Shown here in pieces: positions 43,313-51,732 of a stretch of DNA of 64,000 nucleotides; the first letter of the stretch is position 1, and each line of letters begins with the position of its first letter. The translations under genes and the position numbers were made by a program. Source of the stretch: Bacteroidota bacterium (GTDB lineage: Bacteria > Bacteroidota > Bacteroidia > UKL13-3); contig JAIYCU010000033.1 in assembly GCA_027487835.1 (NCBI GenBank), positions 1 through 64,000 of the forward strand, written 5' to 3'. A model generated the notes under the pieces. The model saw nothing but the letters and a program-made list of their open reading frames with translations. It ran no database searches and was not told the DNA's origin.

Positions 43313-44170
43313 ATGAAAACAATTCAAACGATAGCCATAGCCGGAGCGGGCACTATGGGTTCAGGAATTGCACAAGTTTGTGCTATGAATGGCTACAAAG
43401 TTATTCTATATGATATTCACCAGGCAACTATTGAAAAGGCCAAACTTTACATTGATAGCTCTTTAAGCTTTTTAGTTTCTAAAGGGAAATTATCTCTGGA
43501 TGATTGCGAAACCATCAAAGGTAAGATTCATTTTACTGCAGAAATTAATGAGATGAAGGGCGATTTAATTATTGAAGCGATTCTAGAAAAACTGGAAATC
43601 AAGCACAACTTTTTTCGCACTGTGGCAGAAATAAATTCAATTGATACCATTTTGGCATCCAATACAAGCTCTATTCCTATAACTCAAATTGCCGCGGCGA
43701 TTCCAAATCCAGAGAGATTTCTAGGAATTCATTTCTTTAATCCTGCAACTATTATGAAGTTAGTTGAGATTATTTCTGGTGCCCATACTAACCCTGCAAT
43801 TGCATTGCATTGTAAATCGTTTATTGAAAGTTTAGGTAAAACATGCGTTTTGGCAAATGATGCGCCCGGTTTTATTGTTAATAGGGTTGCAAGACATTAT
43901 TATGTTGAGGCTTTAAAAGTTTTGGAAGAAAATGTTGCTTCTTTTGAAGATATTGACCTGCTAATGGAAAGTTCTGGTTTTAAAATGGGCCCTTTTCGGT
44001 TAATGGATTTAATTGGAGTTGATACTAATTTTTCTGTCACCTCAAGCATTTTTAAACTTTTTCATGAAGATGGAAAATTTAGGCCTAGCAGAATACAACA
44101 ACAAAAAGTGGATGCTGGATTACATGGAAAAAAATCAGGTAAAGGATTTTACGACTATGCCTCAAAATGA
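43313..44170 (+). CDS. 3-hydroxyacyl-CoA dehydrogenase (3-hydroxybutyryl-CoA dehydrogenase type)
   Basis: This 285-residue NAD-dependent enzyme oxidises 3-hydroxyacyl-CoA to 3-oxoacyl-CoA. The Rossmann start is IAIAGAGTMGSGIAQVCAMNG, followed by LASNTSSIPITQIA, then the catalytic His in FLGIHFFNPATIMKLVEII and DAPGFIVNRVARHYYVEAL. It ends in GLHGKKSGKGFYDYASK, the usual family C-terminus. The frame extends to an upstream TTG at 43262, but the ATG at 43313 (MKTIQTIAIAGAG) fits the family and the promoter. The GNAT gene starts at the stop codon, so the two are coupled with the M28 peptidase gene behind. Confidence 0.93.
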   Translation: MKTIQTIAIAGAGTMGSGIAQVCAMNGYKVILYDIHQATIEKAKLYIDSSLSFLVSKGKLSLDDCETIKGKIHFTAEINEMKGDLIIEAILEKLEIKHNFFRTVAEINSIDTILASNTSSIPITQIAAAIPNPERFLGIHFFNPATIMKLVEIISGAHTNPAIALHCKSFIESLGKTCVLANDAPGFIVNRVARHYYVEALKVLEENVASFEDIDLLMESSGFKMGPFRLMDLIGVDTNFSVTSSIFKLFHEDGKFRPSRIQQQKVDAGLHGKKSGKGFYDYASK

Positions 44171-44171
44171 T

Positions 44172-44669
44172 ATGCAGATTAGGCTTGCAGAATTAAAGGA
44201 TATTGTTTCAATTACAGAAATTTATAATGAAGCAGTAGCAAATGGTGTTGCCACCTTTGATACAGAAGAAAAATCAATTGAAAACCGCCAAGATTGGTTA
44301 TTGAATAGGGCAACATATAACCCTGTTCTAGTGAGCACTATTGAAGAGGTAGTTGTGGCATGGGCCTCTTTAAATTCTTGGAGTGAAAGAGCAGCTTATA
44401 ATGGTACCGCCGAGGTTTCAATCTATGTTCATAAAGATCATAGAGGAAAAGGGGTAGGCGGGTATTTATTCAAAGAACTTATGCGAGAAGCTGAAAAAGT
44501 TGGTTTACACTATTTATTGTCTAGGATAACAGAAGGTAATCAAACAAGTATTGACCTTCATTTACAAAATGGTTTTTCGGTGATAGGCGTTATGCACGAG
44601 GTGGGTTTTAAATTTGGGAAATACCTTGATGTTACCTTGATGGAGAAAATAATACAAAATCAAAAATGA
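44172..44669 (+). CDS. GNAT family N-acetyltransferase (phosphinothricin acetyltransferase-like)
   Basis: The 165-residue protein starts MQIRLAELKDIVSITEIYNE, the usual start of the PAT-like GNAT group. It has AEVSIYVHKDHRGKGVGGYLF, the acetyl-CoA pyrophosphate loop (R/Q-x-x-G-x-G), and LHLQNGFSVIGVMHEVGFKF near the end. It transfers acetyl from acetyl-CoA to a small amine, possibly methionine analogues or phosphinothricin-like compounds by family. The open frame extends upstream within the preceding gene; the ATG at 44172, one base after the stop, is preferred, with 44157 as alternative. Its stop overlaps the next ATG (ATGA). Confidence 0.88.
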   Translation: MQIRLAELKDIVSITEIYNEAVANGVATFDTEEKSIENRQDWLLNRATYNPVLVSTIEEVVVAWASLNSWSERAAYNGTAEVSIYVHKDHRGKGVGGYLFKELMREAEKVGLHYLLSRITEGNQTSIDLHLQNGFSVIGVMHEVGFKFGKYLDVTLMEKIIQNQK

Positions 44670-45664
44670 AAATAAAAAAGTTTCTTTTTCTTTCAATTCC
44701 CGTTTTACTATTGGGATGTGAGAATAATACACAAAAGAAGCCAACAGCAAATGAAACCTCGGTTCAAACCGAAACTACGCCAACACCTAAACTTTTAGGC
44801 CCTGTATTTAATGCAGATTCAGCCTACAGGTTTATTGAGGCTCAGTTGGCTTTTGGACCCCGTGTTTGCAACAGTGAAGCGCACACCAAATGTGGCGATT
44901 ATTTAGTTAAAGAATTTAAGAAGTACACGGATAAAGTTCTCGAGCAAAAGGCAAGTGCTAAAAATTGGGATGGTAAAACAATCCAATTGAGAAATATTAT
45001 TGCCAGTATTAATCCTGAGTTGAGTAATCGCATTTTAATTGCAGCCCATTGGGACAGCAGACCTTATGCAGATAATGACCCTAATCCTGCAAACCACACT
45101 CAGGCAATTTTAGCAGCTGATGATGGTGCAAGTGGGGTAGCAGTAATGCTTGAATTAGCAAGAATTTTAAAGAAACAAAAGCCAAATGTAGGTGTAGATT
45201 TCATTTGTTTTGATGCCGAGGATTTAGGTAAATCAGAGCATGGAAGTGAGTCATATTGTTTGGGCTCTCAATATTGGAGTAGGGTTAAACATGTCCCTGG
45301 ATATAAAGCTGATTATGGTATTTTGTTGGATATGGTAGGTGCGCATAATGCTAAGTTTGTTTTTGAGGGTTACAGTTTTGAATTTGCAGAACCCACACTT
45401 CGTAAGGTTTGGGATAAAGCAACTTTACTGGGTTACACAAATTATTTTTATTACATGCAGGGTGGCTATATAACAGACGACCATTTTTTTGTCAATAAAA
45501 TTGCTGATATTCCAATGATAGACATAATTCATTATAGCGAAGGTACTTCAAGCAAATTTCCGGCACATTGGCATACTGTAAATGACAATATCAATGTGAT
45601 TAGCAAAAATACTTTAAGCGCAGTTGGACAAACTTTATCTGAGGTTATTTACGCTGAGAAATAA
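44666..45664 (+). CDS. M28 family zinc peptidase / glutaminyl cyclase-like lipoprotein
   Basis: The 332-residue lipoprotein has LSIPVLLLGC as lipobox. The M28 fold has all metal ligands: IAAHWDSRPYAD (His), AADDGASG (bridging Asp), CFDAEDLGK (Glu pair), LLDMVGA (Asp) and AHWHTVNDN (His). The Trp-containing HWHTVNDN and the general length resemble bacterial glutaminyl-peptide cyclotransferases, so N-terminal pyroglutamate formation is an alternative to aminopeptidase activity. It is anchored in the inner or outer membrane facing the periplasm. It overlaps the GNAT stop by four bases, and its 3' end overlaps the convergent permease gene by 20 bases. Confidence 0.88.
   Translation: MKIKKFLFLSIPVLLLGCENNTQKKPTANETSVQTETTPTPKLLGPVFNADSAYRFIEAQLAFGPRVCNSEAHTKCGDYLVKEFKKYTDKVLEQKASAKNWDGKTIQLRNIIASINPELSNRILIAAHWDSRPYADNDPNPANHTQAILAADDGASGVAVMLELARILKKQKPNVGVDFICFDAEDLGKSEHGSESYCLGSQYWSRVKHVPGYKADYGILLDMVGAHNAKFVFEGYSFEFAEPTLRKVWDKATLLGYTNYFYYMQGGYITDDHFFVNKIADIPMIDIIHYSEGTSSKFPAHWHTVNDNINVISKNTLSAVGQTLSEVIYAEK
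44761..44770 (+). repeat. Iterated decamer copy GGTTCAAACC (VQT frame)
   Basis: Exact copy extended to 15 of 16 bases of the 16-mer, in the linker after the lipobox of the M28 lipoprotein, encoding Val-Gln-Thr-Glu-Thr. Confidence 0.86.
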
Positions 45665-46877
45665 AATGTGCCGCCTTTAAAGCAGGTATTATTGAGGTAA
45701 GAATTCCCATTGCTAAAAGTGTAAAAAAAACGATCATAATGTCTTCCCATTTTAAAATTACTGGGTAGCCTGCAGCGCCAATGGCATCGCTGTTTTGTAA
45801 GGTAACCCAATTGTATTTTTGTTGACCCAAGCAAATGAATGAGCCAAGTAAAAGTCCAATTAAGCCACCTGAAAGGGAAATTAATATACTCTGAAATCCA
45901 AAGGTAAAGGCAGCTTGGTTAGGTCTTAAACCAAGGCTAGCATAAACAAATAGGTCGTTCTTTTTTTCAATCACCATCATGTATAAAGAACCGATTGTAT
46001 TAAAAGCAGCAATAAGAAGGATAAATACTAAAATGACATAGCTAATTGTCTTTTCACTTTGCATTACTTTAAAAAAGCTCTCTCTTAATTCAAATCGGGT
46101 GGTTACTTTGTAGGTTTGACCCAAAACTTTTGCTATATTTTGTTTTTCAATGGTGGCTGAATATCCCTGAGCGAGTTTAATTTCTAAGGCACTTGCATGT
46201 GCGCTGTCTTCTAATAGGGTTTGAGTAAATTTTAATGGAACAATAACATATTTATTATCTACTTCTTCTTGTACTCCAAAAATCGCAAGTGGAAAAATTA
46301 TCCCATGAGCAAAGGCACTCTCAGGATTTAACATATCAATTTTACCCTTTTTGGGCAGATATATTCCAAGATAATTAAACGGGTCGTCTGGGTCTATTCC
46401 CAATTGATAAGTTAAACCTTGTCCTACCCAGGCATAAGATGTATCTCCTTCTTTAAGAATCAAAAGTCCTTTAAGTAAATTGCTGTCTAATGGGTTAATT
46501 GATTGGTACCTGTCATCCACTGCTCTAATAGTTCCAATAGTTTGTTTTCCGTTATATCTTAGGAGTGCATTTTCTTCCCATATCCAAGCGGTACCATTAA
46601 TGGAAGGAATATCTTTTAGCAGATTACTTGGAAAGGAATCCATATTTATCACCTTTCCATAAGCGGGCGTAATCCTTAAATCTGCATCAAAATTGCTGTA
46701 CATTTTTACAAATAGCCCTTCAAAGCCATTAAAAACAGACAATACAATCAATAGCGCCGCTGCGCCTACCGCATAGCCAAGTATTGAGATAAATGAAATA
46801 ATAGAAATTGCATTAAAGCCTCCCTTTTTTCTTTTCGAAAAAAAATACCTTATGGCAATGTAAAGTGATAAGCGCAA
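45645..46877 (-). CDS. ABC transporter permease, LolC/LolE (FtsX-like) family
   Basis: The 410-residue permease has one N-terminal membrane helix (IISFISILGYAVGAAALLIVLSVFNGFE, shown across the helix in part), a large periplasmic domain (about 50-265), then three C-terminal helices of the FtsX type. The segment FFSKRKKGGFNAISIISFIS is typical of LolC/E, which extract lipoproteins from the inner membrane with the ATPase LolD. No ATPase gene is adjacent, which is usual for this permease in Bacteroidota. It lies downstream of the methyltransferase and rbfA genes on the same strand. Confidence 0.87.
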   Translation of the reverse strand: MRLSLYIAIRYFFSKRKKGGFNAISIISFISILGYAVGAAALLIVLSVFNGFEGLFVKMYSNFDADLRITPAYGKVINMDSFPSNLLKDIPSINGTAWIWEENALLRYNGKQTIGTIRAVDDRYQSINPLDSNLLKGLLILKEGDTSYAWVGQGLTYQLGIDPDDPFNYLGIYLPKKGKIDMLNPESAFAHGIIFPLAIFGVQEEVDNKYVIVPLKFTQTLLEDSAHASALEIKLAQGYSATIEKQNIAKVLGQTYKVTTRFELRESFFKVMQSEKTISYVILVFILLIAAFNTIGSLYMMVIEKKNDLFVYASLGLRPNQAAFTFGFQSILISLSGGLIGLLLGSFICLGQQKYNWVTLQNSDAIGAAGYPVILKWEDIMIVFFTLLAMGILTSIIPALKAAHFISQRK

Positions 46878-46890
46878 AGCGAATTATTAA

Positions 46891-47697
46891 TTAATCCTTC
46901 CAAGCTTTTACTATTAATCCTGTTCCTGTAGGATGCTTAGTATAGGTATCCAACCAATTTAATAAGTAAGAAAATGGATAGGTTACAAGGTACCAAATTG
47001 GCAATATTAAAAAGAAAATCTTGCTGGTATTTAGCATTAACATTGGAAGTTTCATGCTCAATTTCCAGGCAATTTTTCCAGGTGTTCCATAGCTGTATAA
47101 AATTTCCATTTTATTAAAACCAGCTTGCTTTAACTTATCAGCCATTTCTGCAACAGGATAACCATCTCTTACATGTTCACCAATAAAACTTTCGCCAGTA
47201 TCTTCATGTACATCACTTCCGCCTTGGTCGCTAGGAGTTGAAATTAATAACAAGGCACCAGGCTTCATCGCACTATTGAAGTTTTTGAAAACTGTAACAT
47301 CTTCTAAAATGTGTTCCATCACATCAACACACATTACCAAATCATACTTATTGTCAGCAATGTGTTGGGTAAGGTCCCCAAAAGAAAATTTTGCATTTGC
47401 TAGTCCAACTTTTCCAAAAAATTGATTGCAATCTGCAATTTGTTCTTCTTTTACATCTACTGCATCGATTGAAAAATTTTGATTTTTCTTGGCCACATAA
47501 AAACTATATTGTCCAAAGCCAGAGCCTGCATCTAAAATTTTTGCAGCGGTTTTATTTTTCATCCATGCCTTTAGTTCCCTGTGAACATGCCAAGTTCTTA
47601 GCAATAACAAGTCTAATAATTGGTAAAAAATTTTTCTTAAAAATGGGCTACTGTTAAAAACAACCCCCAAGTCTTTCTTTATTGGATCGTAGTTCAT
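46891..47697 (-). CDS. Class I SAM-dependent methyltransferase with C-terminal membrane-associated segment
   Basis: The 268-residue protein has motif I AKILDAGSGFGQYSFYVAKK (about residue 53), then FSIDAVDVKEEQIADC, LVMCVDVMEHILEDV and LLISTPSDQGGSDVHED, the Methyltransf_11/25 pattern. Near the C-terminus a hydrophobic stretch (FFLILPIWYLVTYPFSYLL) suggests membrane attachment and a lipid or polymer substrate. The substrate is not identified. It overlaps the rbfA stop by four bases, so it is coupled to ribosome-factor expression, probably only by position. Confidence 0.87.
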   Translation of the reverse strand: MNYDPIKKDLGVVFNSSPFLRKIFYQLLDLLLLRTWHVHRELKAWMKNKTAAKILDAGSGFGQYSFYVAKKNQNFSIDAVDVKEEQIADCNQFFGKVGLANAKFSFGDLTQHIADNKYDLVMCVDVMEHILEDVTVFKNFNSAMKPGALLLISTPSDQGGSDVHEDTGESFIGEHVRDGYPVAEMADKLKQAGFNKMEILYSYGTPGKIAWKLSMKLPMLMLNTSKIFFLILPIWYLVTYPFSYLLNWLDTYTKHPTGTGLIVKAWKD

Positions 47698-48080
47698 GAT
47701 TCTTTTTCAGTTTGATTTTCTTTTCTTTTTCTTTCGTCTTCCTCGTTAACTTTTTTTAATACCTCTTCCATTTTAAATACATAGTCTAAGCTATCGTCTT
47801 CAATAAAGGTAAGTTCTGGCACAACGCGTGCTTGATTTCTGATTTTAGTAGCCAATGCTTTTCTTATTTCTCTACTCGAAAGTTGCAGGATGTTCATTAC
47901 TTCCTTACTTTGTCCCTTTAAAAATAAGCTTACAAATATCTTAGCATAGCCTAAGTCTGGAGACATTTCTACCTTGCTAATTGTTACAAAATGTTTCCCC
48001 ACCCACTCTGGATTTCTTTGGAATATTTCAGCAAGATGCTGTTGAATTAACCCCGCAAATTTTTCCTGTCTAACGCTCAT
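47694..48080 (-). CDS. rbfA: Ribosome-binding factor A
   Basis: RbfA helps mature the 5' end of 16S rRNA in 30S subunits, notably in the cold. The 128-residue product (from the ATG at 48080) starts MSVRQEKFAGLIQQHLAEIF, the usual start; the frame extends to 48131 but adds residues not typical of RbfA. KH-like core segments are VTISKVEMSPDLGYAKIFVS and LATKIRNQARVVPELTFIEDD, followed by an acidic/basic tail. It is first in a minus-strand unit with the methyltransferase and permease genes. The 218-bp gap up to 48298 contains no other feature I can support. Confidence 0.92.
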   Translation of the reverse strand: MSVRQEKFAGLIQQHLAEIFQRNPEWVGKHFVTISKVEMSPDLGYAKIFVSLFLKGQSKEVMNILQLSSREIRKALATKIRNQARVVPELTFIEDDSLDYVFKMEEVLKKVNEEDERKRKENQTEKES

Positions 48081-48298
48081 ATCTGCAAATATGCGCAAAA
48101 GCCGCTTGTTTTTAAAGTTTTCTTGCGCCAAGGTTTAAAAGTTAGTCTTGCAGATTAAAGCAATTTTTTCACTTTGGATAGGCTTCAATTCTTTAAAAAT
48201 ATTGGTTTTTTACTGAATTTAGCGCAACTAACAAGCGCCCAAATTATCTGTAATGGTTATTTTAATCTTTCTTAATTGCCCTTACCTTCGAAAATCAT

Positions 48299-49429
48299 AT
48301 GAAGACAAATATTTTTTATTTACTAGTCCTTTTGCTGTTTCCACTCCTTACTTGGGGTCAATTACCAAATGAAGCGCTTTACCGTGAATATAGATTGAAT
48401 TTAGCCGATTCAAACAAGCTAAAATTTGAGTTTCACAACACCAATTATTTTAGAAATACAGAATATTTTAATCAAACCGAGGAAGGCAGAACTCTCTTTG
48501 GAAATCACCTTCACCCACAATTAAGTTATCAGGAAGGCTCAACTGTTAAAGTTTTAGGTGGACTTTGGTTAAGGCAAGATTTTGGTGGCAAACAACCCTT
48601 TACACAAGTTATTCCTACGTTTACTGTGAAATTACAAAAGGAACTAAGTAAAGGAACTTTTAGTGCCCTTTTTGGCAGCCTAGAAGGTGGAATGAGTCAT
48701 CAATTACTCGAGCCAATCTATGATATCAATCGTGCTATTATTTCACCTATAGAGTATGGCTTGCAGGCAAAATATATTAATAAGTCCCATTGGTTTGATG
48801 GGTGGTTAAATTGGGAGAAATTTATTGAACCTGGTGATCCATTTAAAGAAAAGTTGAGCGGTGGGGTGAATTATAGATATACCAAAGGTAACACAAGTAA
48901 AATTACGGCATATAGTCAAACACTTATTTTCCATGAAGCCGGCCAGATTGATACTGATACCATAACCCCATTTCAAATTTTAATTAATCAAGCATTTGGT
49001 TTGCGTTTTGAGCATGGAGATAAAAATCATTGGCTATATTATGGAGAATTAAGTGGTTTACTTTTTAATGACGTCACATTTAGTGGGTTATTTCCATATA
49101 AAAACGGACAAGGAGTCTTGGCCCAATTAGGTGCAGCATTTAAGGGCAATCATTTTGCTCTCAATTATTGGAGTGGTTCAAACTATATTGCCCCTAGAGG
49201 AACGAGTATTTACCAAAGTGTTTCTACTGTTGATTCTGTCAATTACCAAAGTAAAAGACAATTAGTTTTTCTACGTTTAATTAATAATTTTCCTGTATTT
49301 AACACAAGTGTTCAAGCCTCTTTTAGGTTCGAACCCTTTATAGATTTAAACACAAGAAGAATAGATTATAGCGGCTCTGTATATTTAGTTTTTGCCGTAG
49401 ACAAAGTTTTTAAATCCAATTCTAAATAG
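48299..49429 (+). CDS. Outer-membrane beta-barrel-like protein of unknown function
   Basis: The 376-residue protein has a signal peptide (MKTNIFYLLVLLLFPLLTWG). It is rich in alternating aromatic/polar stretches (LKFEFHNTNYFRNTEYFNQT, QASFRFEPFIDLNTRRIDYS) and ends in VYLVFAVDKVFKSNSK. This pattern is typical of a monomeric barrel of about 14-18 strands. I do not recognise a family. It carries a GGTTCGAACC variant of the iterated motif. Its stop lies in a 16-bp AT-rich palindrome with the stop of the convergent desaturase gene. Confidence 0.68.
   Translation: MKTNIFYLLVLLLFPLLTWGQLPNEALYREYRLNLADSNKLKFEFHNTNYFRNTEYFNQTEEGRTLFGNHLHPQLSYQEGSTVKVLGGLWLRQDFGGKQPFTQVIPTFTVKLQKELSKGTFSALFGSLEGGMSHQLLEPIYDINRAIISPIEYGLQAKYINKSHWFDGWLNWEKFIEPGDPFKEKLSGGVNYRYTKGNTSKITAYSQTLIFHEAGQIDTDTITPFQILINQAFGLRFEHGDKNHWLYYGELSGLLFNDVTFSGLFPYKNGQGVLAQLGAAFKGNHFALNYWSGSNYIAPRGTSIYQSVSTVDSVNYQSKRQLVFLRLINNFPVFNTSVQASFRFEPFIDLNTRRIDYSGSVYLVFAVDKVFKSNSK
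49326..49335 (+). repeat. Palindromic motif variant GGTTCGAACC (RFEP frame)
   Basis: CG-centre variant within the barrel gene, encoding Phe-Glu-Pro of FRFEPFID. Confidence 0.65.
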
Positions 49430-49430
49430 A

Positions 49431-50906
49431 TTAATCTATTAGCTCAGAGACAATTTTTGCAGATTGCAAACATAAAGGGATGCCACCTCCTGGATGAACA
49501 CTTCCACCACAAAAATATAAGCCTTTGATTTTTTTGTGGAAATTGGCATGACGCAAAAAAGCAGCATATCTATTATTGCTTGCATTCCCATACAATGAAC
49601 CGCCTAAACTAGATGTTTTAGCCTCTATTTTTATGGGGTCAAGAATTTCTTCCGCAACAATATAATTTGAAATATCCTCGCCTAACATTCTGCTAAGTTT
49701 TTTAAGGATATTTTCCTTTGCTATTTCCTTCCAATTTTCCCAATCTTGGCCTGTATTATTAGGCGTATTGATCATTACAAACCAATTTTCACAGCCTTCA
49801 GGAGCATCATCTTTTTTATATTTACTGCTAATGTTTAGATAAATTGTAGGATCTGTATGCAAGGTGTTGTCCTCAAAAATTGCCTTAAATTCTGCCTTAT
49901 AATCTGCTGCAAAGAAAATATTATGTAAACCAAGTTGTGTAAATTCCTTTTTTATGCCCCAATAGAAAATGAGGGCAGAAGAACTTTTTTCTTGCTTAAG
50001 TAGATTTTCTGGAGCATCATGGTCTTTTAATAGTGTTTTGTAGGTTGGATAAATATCCATATTACTTATTACCTGTGTGGCAGGATAAAAATTGTTTTTA
50101 CTGAACACGCCTGTCACTGTATTTTTTTCGGTTTGAACCAAATCTACTTTCGCGTTAAAATGAAATAGGACGCCTAATTCTAATGCTGTTTGATAAAGTG
50201 TTTCTGTTATTTGATGCATCCCATTTTTAGGGAAGTAAGTACCTATGCCATGCTCTAAATGTGGTATCATGTTTAATAAAGCTGGCGCTTGATAAGGATT
50301 AGAGCCATTATAGGTTGCAAACCTATTAAAATATTGAACCAAGTGTGGATGTTTAAGAACCTTTTCATTTTCTGCATTCATAGGTTCAAACAGATTCAAT
50401 TTTGACAAATTAAAAATGCCTTTAATTGTTTCTTTTCTTAAGTAATTACCCAACTTATGTAAACTTTTTTCAAGAAAAAGAGGAGCTGTTATTTCGTATC
50501 TAAATTTTGCTTTCTCAAGATATTTGACAATCACTTTTGGGTCAACCCCTAACTTACTTTCAATTTCATTTGCAAACCTAAGTTTATCTTGATAAGCAAT
50601 TAAATTAGTTCCATCTTCATAAAAGTAATGACATCCCTTTTCTAATTGTATATATGGAAATGTTTCTTTTGGATTTTTACCAGCAAGCAGTAAAAGTTCT
50701 TCCACCAATTGAGGCATGGTAAAAAGGGAAGGGCCTGCATCAAACCTAAATCCTTCAAGTTCAAATGAGCTTAACTTGCCGCCTGGGTAACTATTAGCCT
50801 CAAATACATTTACAGAATAACCCTTTACTGCAAGGCGAATGGCGCTAGCTAAGCCTGCCACGCCAGCACCAACTATCACAATTTTTTTATCGTTTAATTT
50901 CTTCAT
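49431..50906 (-). CDS. Carotenoid desaturase, CrtD/CrtI family
   Basis: This 491-residue flavoprotein starts MKKLNDKKIVIVGAGVAGL (ATG at 50906; a longer frame to 50957 lies inside marR). It has the FAD dinucleotide fold GxGxxGL, then YPGGKLSSFELEGFRFDAGP and SLFTMPQLVEELL, the pattern of CrtD-type 3,4-desaturases and relatives. The C-terminal GLYFCGGSVHPGGGIPLCLQ signature (CrtI family) is present. It probably acts after the main phytoene desaturase, on lycopene or hydroxylated products; the exact step is inference. It overlaps the end of the marR gene by 20 bases, so the two are cotranscribed. It is distinct from the crtI gene at 54191. Confidence 0.88.
   Translation of the reverse strand: MKKLNDKKIVIVGAGVAGLASAIRLAVKGYSVNVFEANSYPGGKLSSFELEGFRFDAGPSLFTMPQLVEELLLLAGKNPKETFPYIQLEKGCHYFYEDGTNLIAYQDKLRFANEIESKLGVDPKVIVKYLEKAKFRYEITAPLFLEKSLHKLGNYLRKETIKGIFNLSKLNLFEPMNAENEKVLKHPHLVQYFNRFATYNGSNPYQAPALLNMIPHLEHGIGTYFPKNGMHQITETLYQTALELGVLFHFNAKVDLVQTEKNTVTGVFSKNNFYPATQVISNMDIYPTYKTLLKDHDAPENLLKQEKSSSALIFYWGIKKEFTQLGLHNIFFAADYKAEFKAIFEDNTLHTDPTIYLNISSKYKKDDAPEGCENWFVMINTPNNTGQDWENWKEIAKENILKKLSRMLGEDISNYIVAEEILDPIKIEAKTSSLGGSLYGNASNNRYAAFLRHANFHKKIKGLYFCGGSVHPGGGIPLCLQSAKIVSELID
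50130..50139 (+). repeat. Iterated decamer copy GGTTTGAACC (VQT frame on minus strand)
   Basis: Exact copy in the CrtD-like gene, encoding Val-Gln-Thr of DLVQTEKNTV in a loop; 14 of 16 bases fit the 16-mer. Confidence 0.85.
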
Positions 50907-51522
50907 GGAGCCAATCTTTTTGAGTGCCTTTAAGGTAAATTGGTTTATGAAAATCATCTAATTTATTTAGAATTTCAAACAAAACGTCTTTTTCAGTGGA
51001 AGTAAGATTACCGCTAACCAATCTGCTCACCTTTTCCATTGCGGGAAATAATTTATGAATAACCGCTAATCCTTTATCAGAAATTTTAATCAATTTGCTT
51101 CTGCCATCATTTGGATTTGTAATAGAGTTTAACAAACCATTTTGTTCCATTCTTTTAAGAATTTCCATTCCAGTAGTTTTCTCAGAAACAGCATGAGTAA
51201 TGAGCTCGGTTTTACTTAATTCATTATATTCCAACAAAATAATAAGAAAGATTAGCTCATCTAAATTTTGAGTTTCTTCCTTTTCAAGTACTGCTTTAAA
51301 ATATAGCCTTGCATATCTATTCAACGTGGTAACTAGTCTAGCAATTTCTCTGTCTTTAGTTTGAGGAGCATTGAAAATTTCACTTACACGATTATGATGT
51401 GTTTTGCTTAGTTTCTCACTGAGATAATGATTGAAAGATTCAATTGATAAATTTGAACCCATTAGCGCCTCGCAATTCTCAACCTCCTCAATAAGTATTT
51501 TCGCCAATTGAAACTTATCCAT
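50887..51522 (-). CDS. MarR family transcriptional regulator
   Basis: The 211-residue protein is of the winged-helix MarR type: LIFLIILLEYNELSKTELIT, then GMEILKRMEQNGLLNSITNP with the wing GRSKLIKISDKGLAVI. The N-terminal 70 residues are an extra helical segment, longer than in the minimal family of about 145 residues. MarR-type genes are a usual part of Bacteroidota carotenoid clusters and probably control the crt genes on both strands here. It is divergent from the TonB receptor gene; an inverted repeat lies 22 bp upstream of its start and may be its own operator. Confidence 0.88.
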   Translation of the reverse strand: MDKFQLAKILIEEVENCEALMGSNLSIESFNHYLSEKLSKTHHNRVSEIFNAPQTKDREIARLVTTLNRYARLYFKAVLEKEETQNLDELIFLIILLEYNELSKTELITHAVSEKTTGMEILKRMEQNGLLNSITNPNDGRSKLIKISDKGLAVIHKLFPAMEKVSRLVSGNLTSTEKDVLFEILNKLDDFHKPIYLKGTQKDWLHEEIKR

Positions 51523-51544
51523 TTTTATATAATATTATTTGATA

Positions 51545-51588
51545 AGTACAAATTCGTACTAATTGTTTTTTGTTCTATGAGTACTAAT
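51545..51588. promoter_or_regulatory. Candidate MarR operator
   Basis: A 16-bp inverted repeat AGTAC-N6-GTACT lies at 51545-51560. The octamer GTACTAAT occurs at 51556 and again at 51581. These sit 22-66 bp upstream of marR in the 210-bp divergent gap, where an autorepressing MarR protein would bind. No experimental or family-specific consensus is available to me. Confidence 0.5.
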
Positions 51589-51732
51589 ACGATAAAGCGC
51601 ACAAAATCAATAGTATAAATATTTTTATTTATGACAAAAAGCTGACATTGAACTATTTTTTGAAGAAAATATGACACAACTAAAACAAAATTGTACCAAA
51701 TTGCTTTATGATTAATTGAAAGACATTAATAA

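Noticed and set aside
49424-49439. 16-bp palindrome AATAGATTAATCTATT over the two convergent stop codons
   Set aside because: It is AT-rich without a U-tract or stable stem; it could arise by chance where two genes end.
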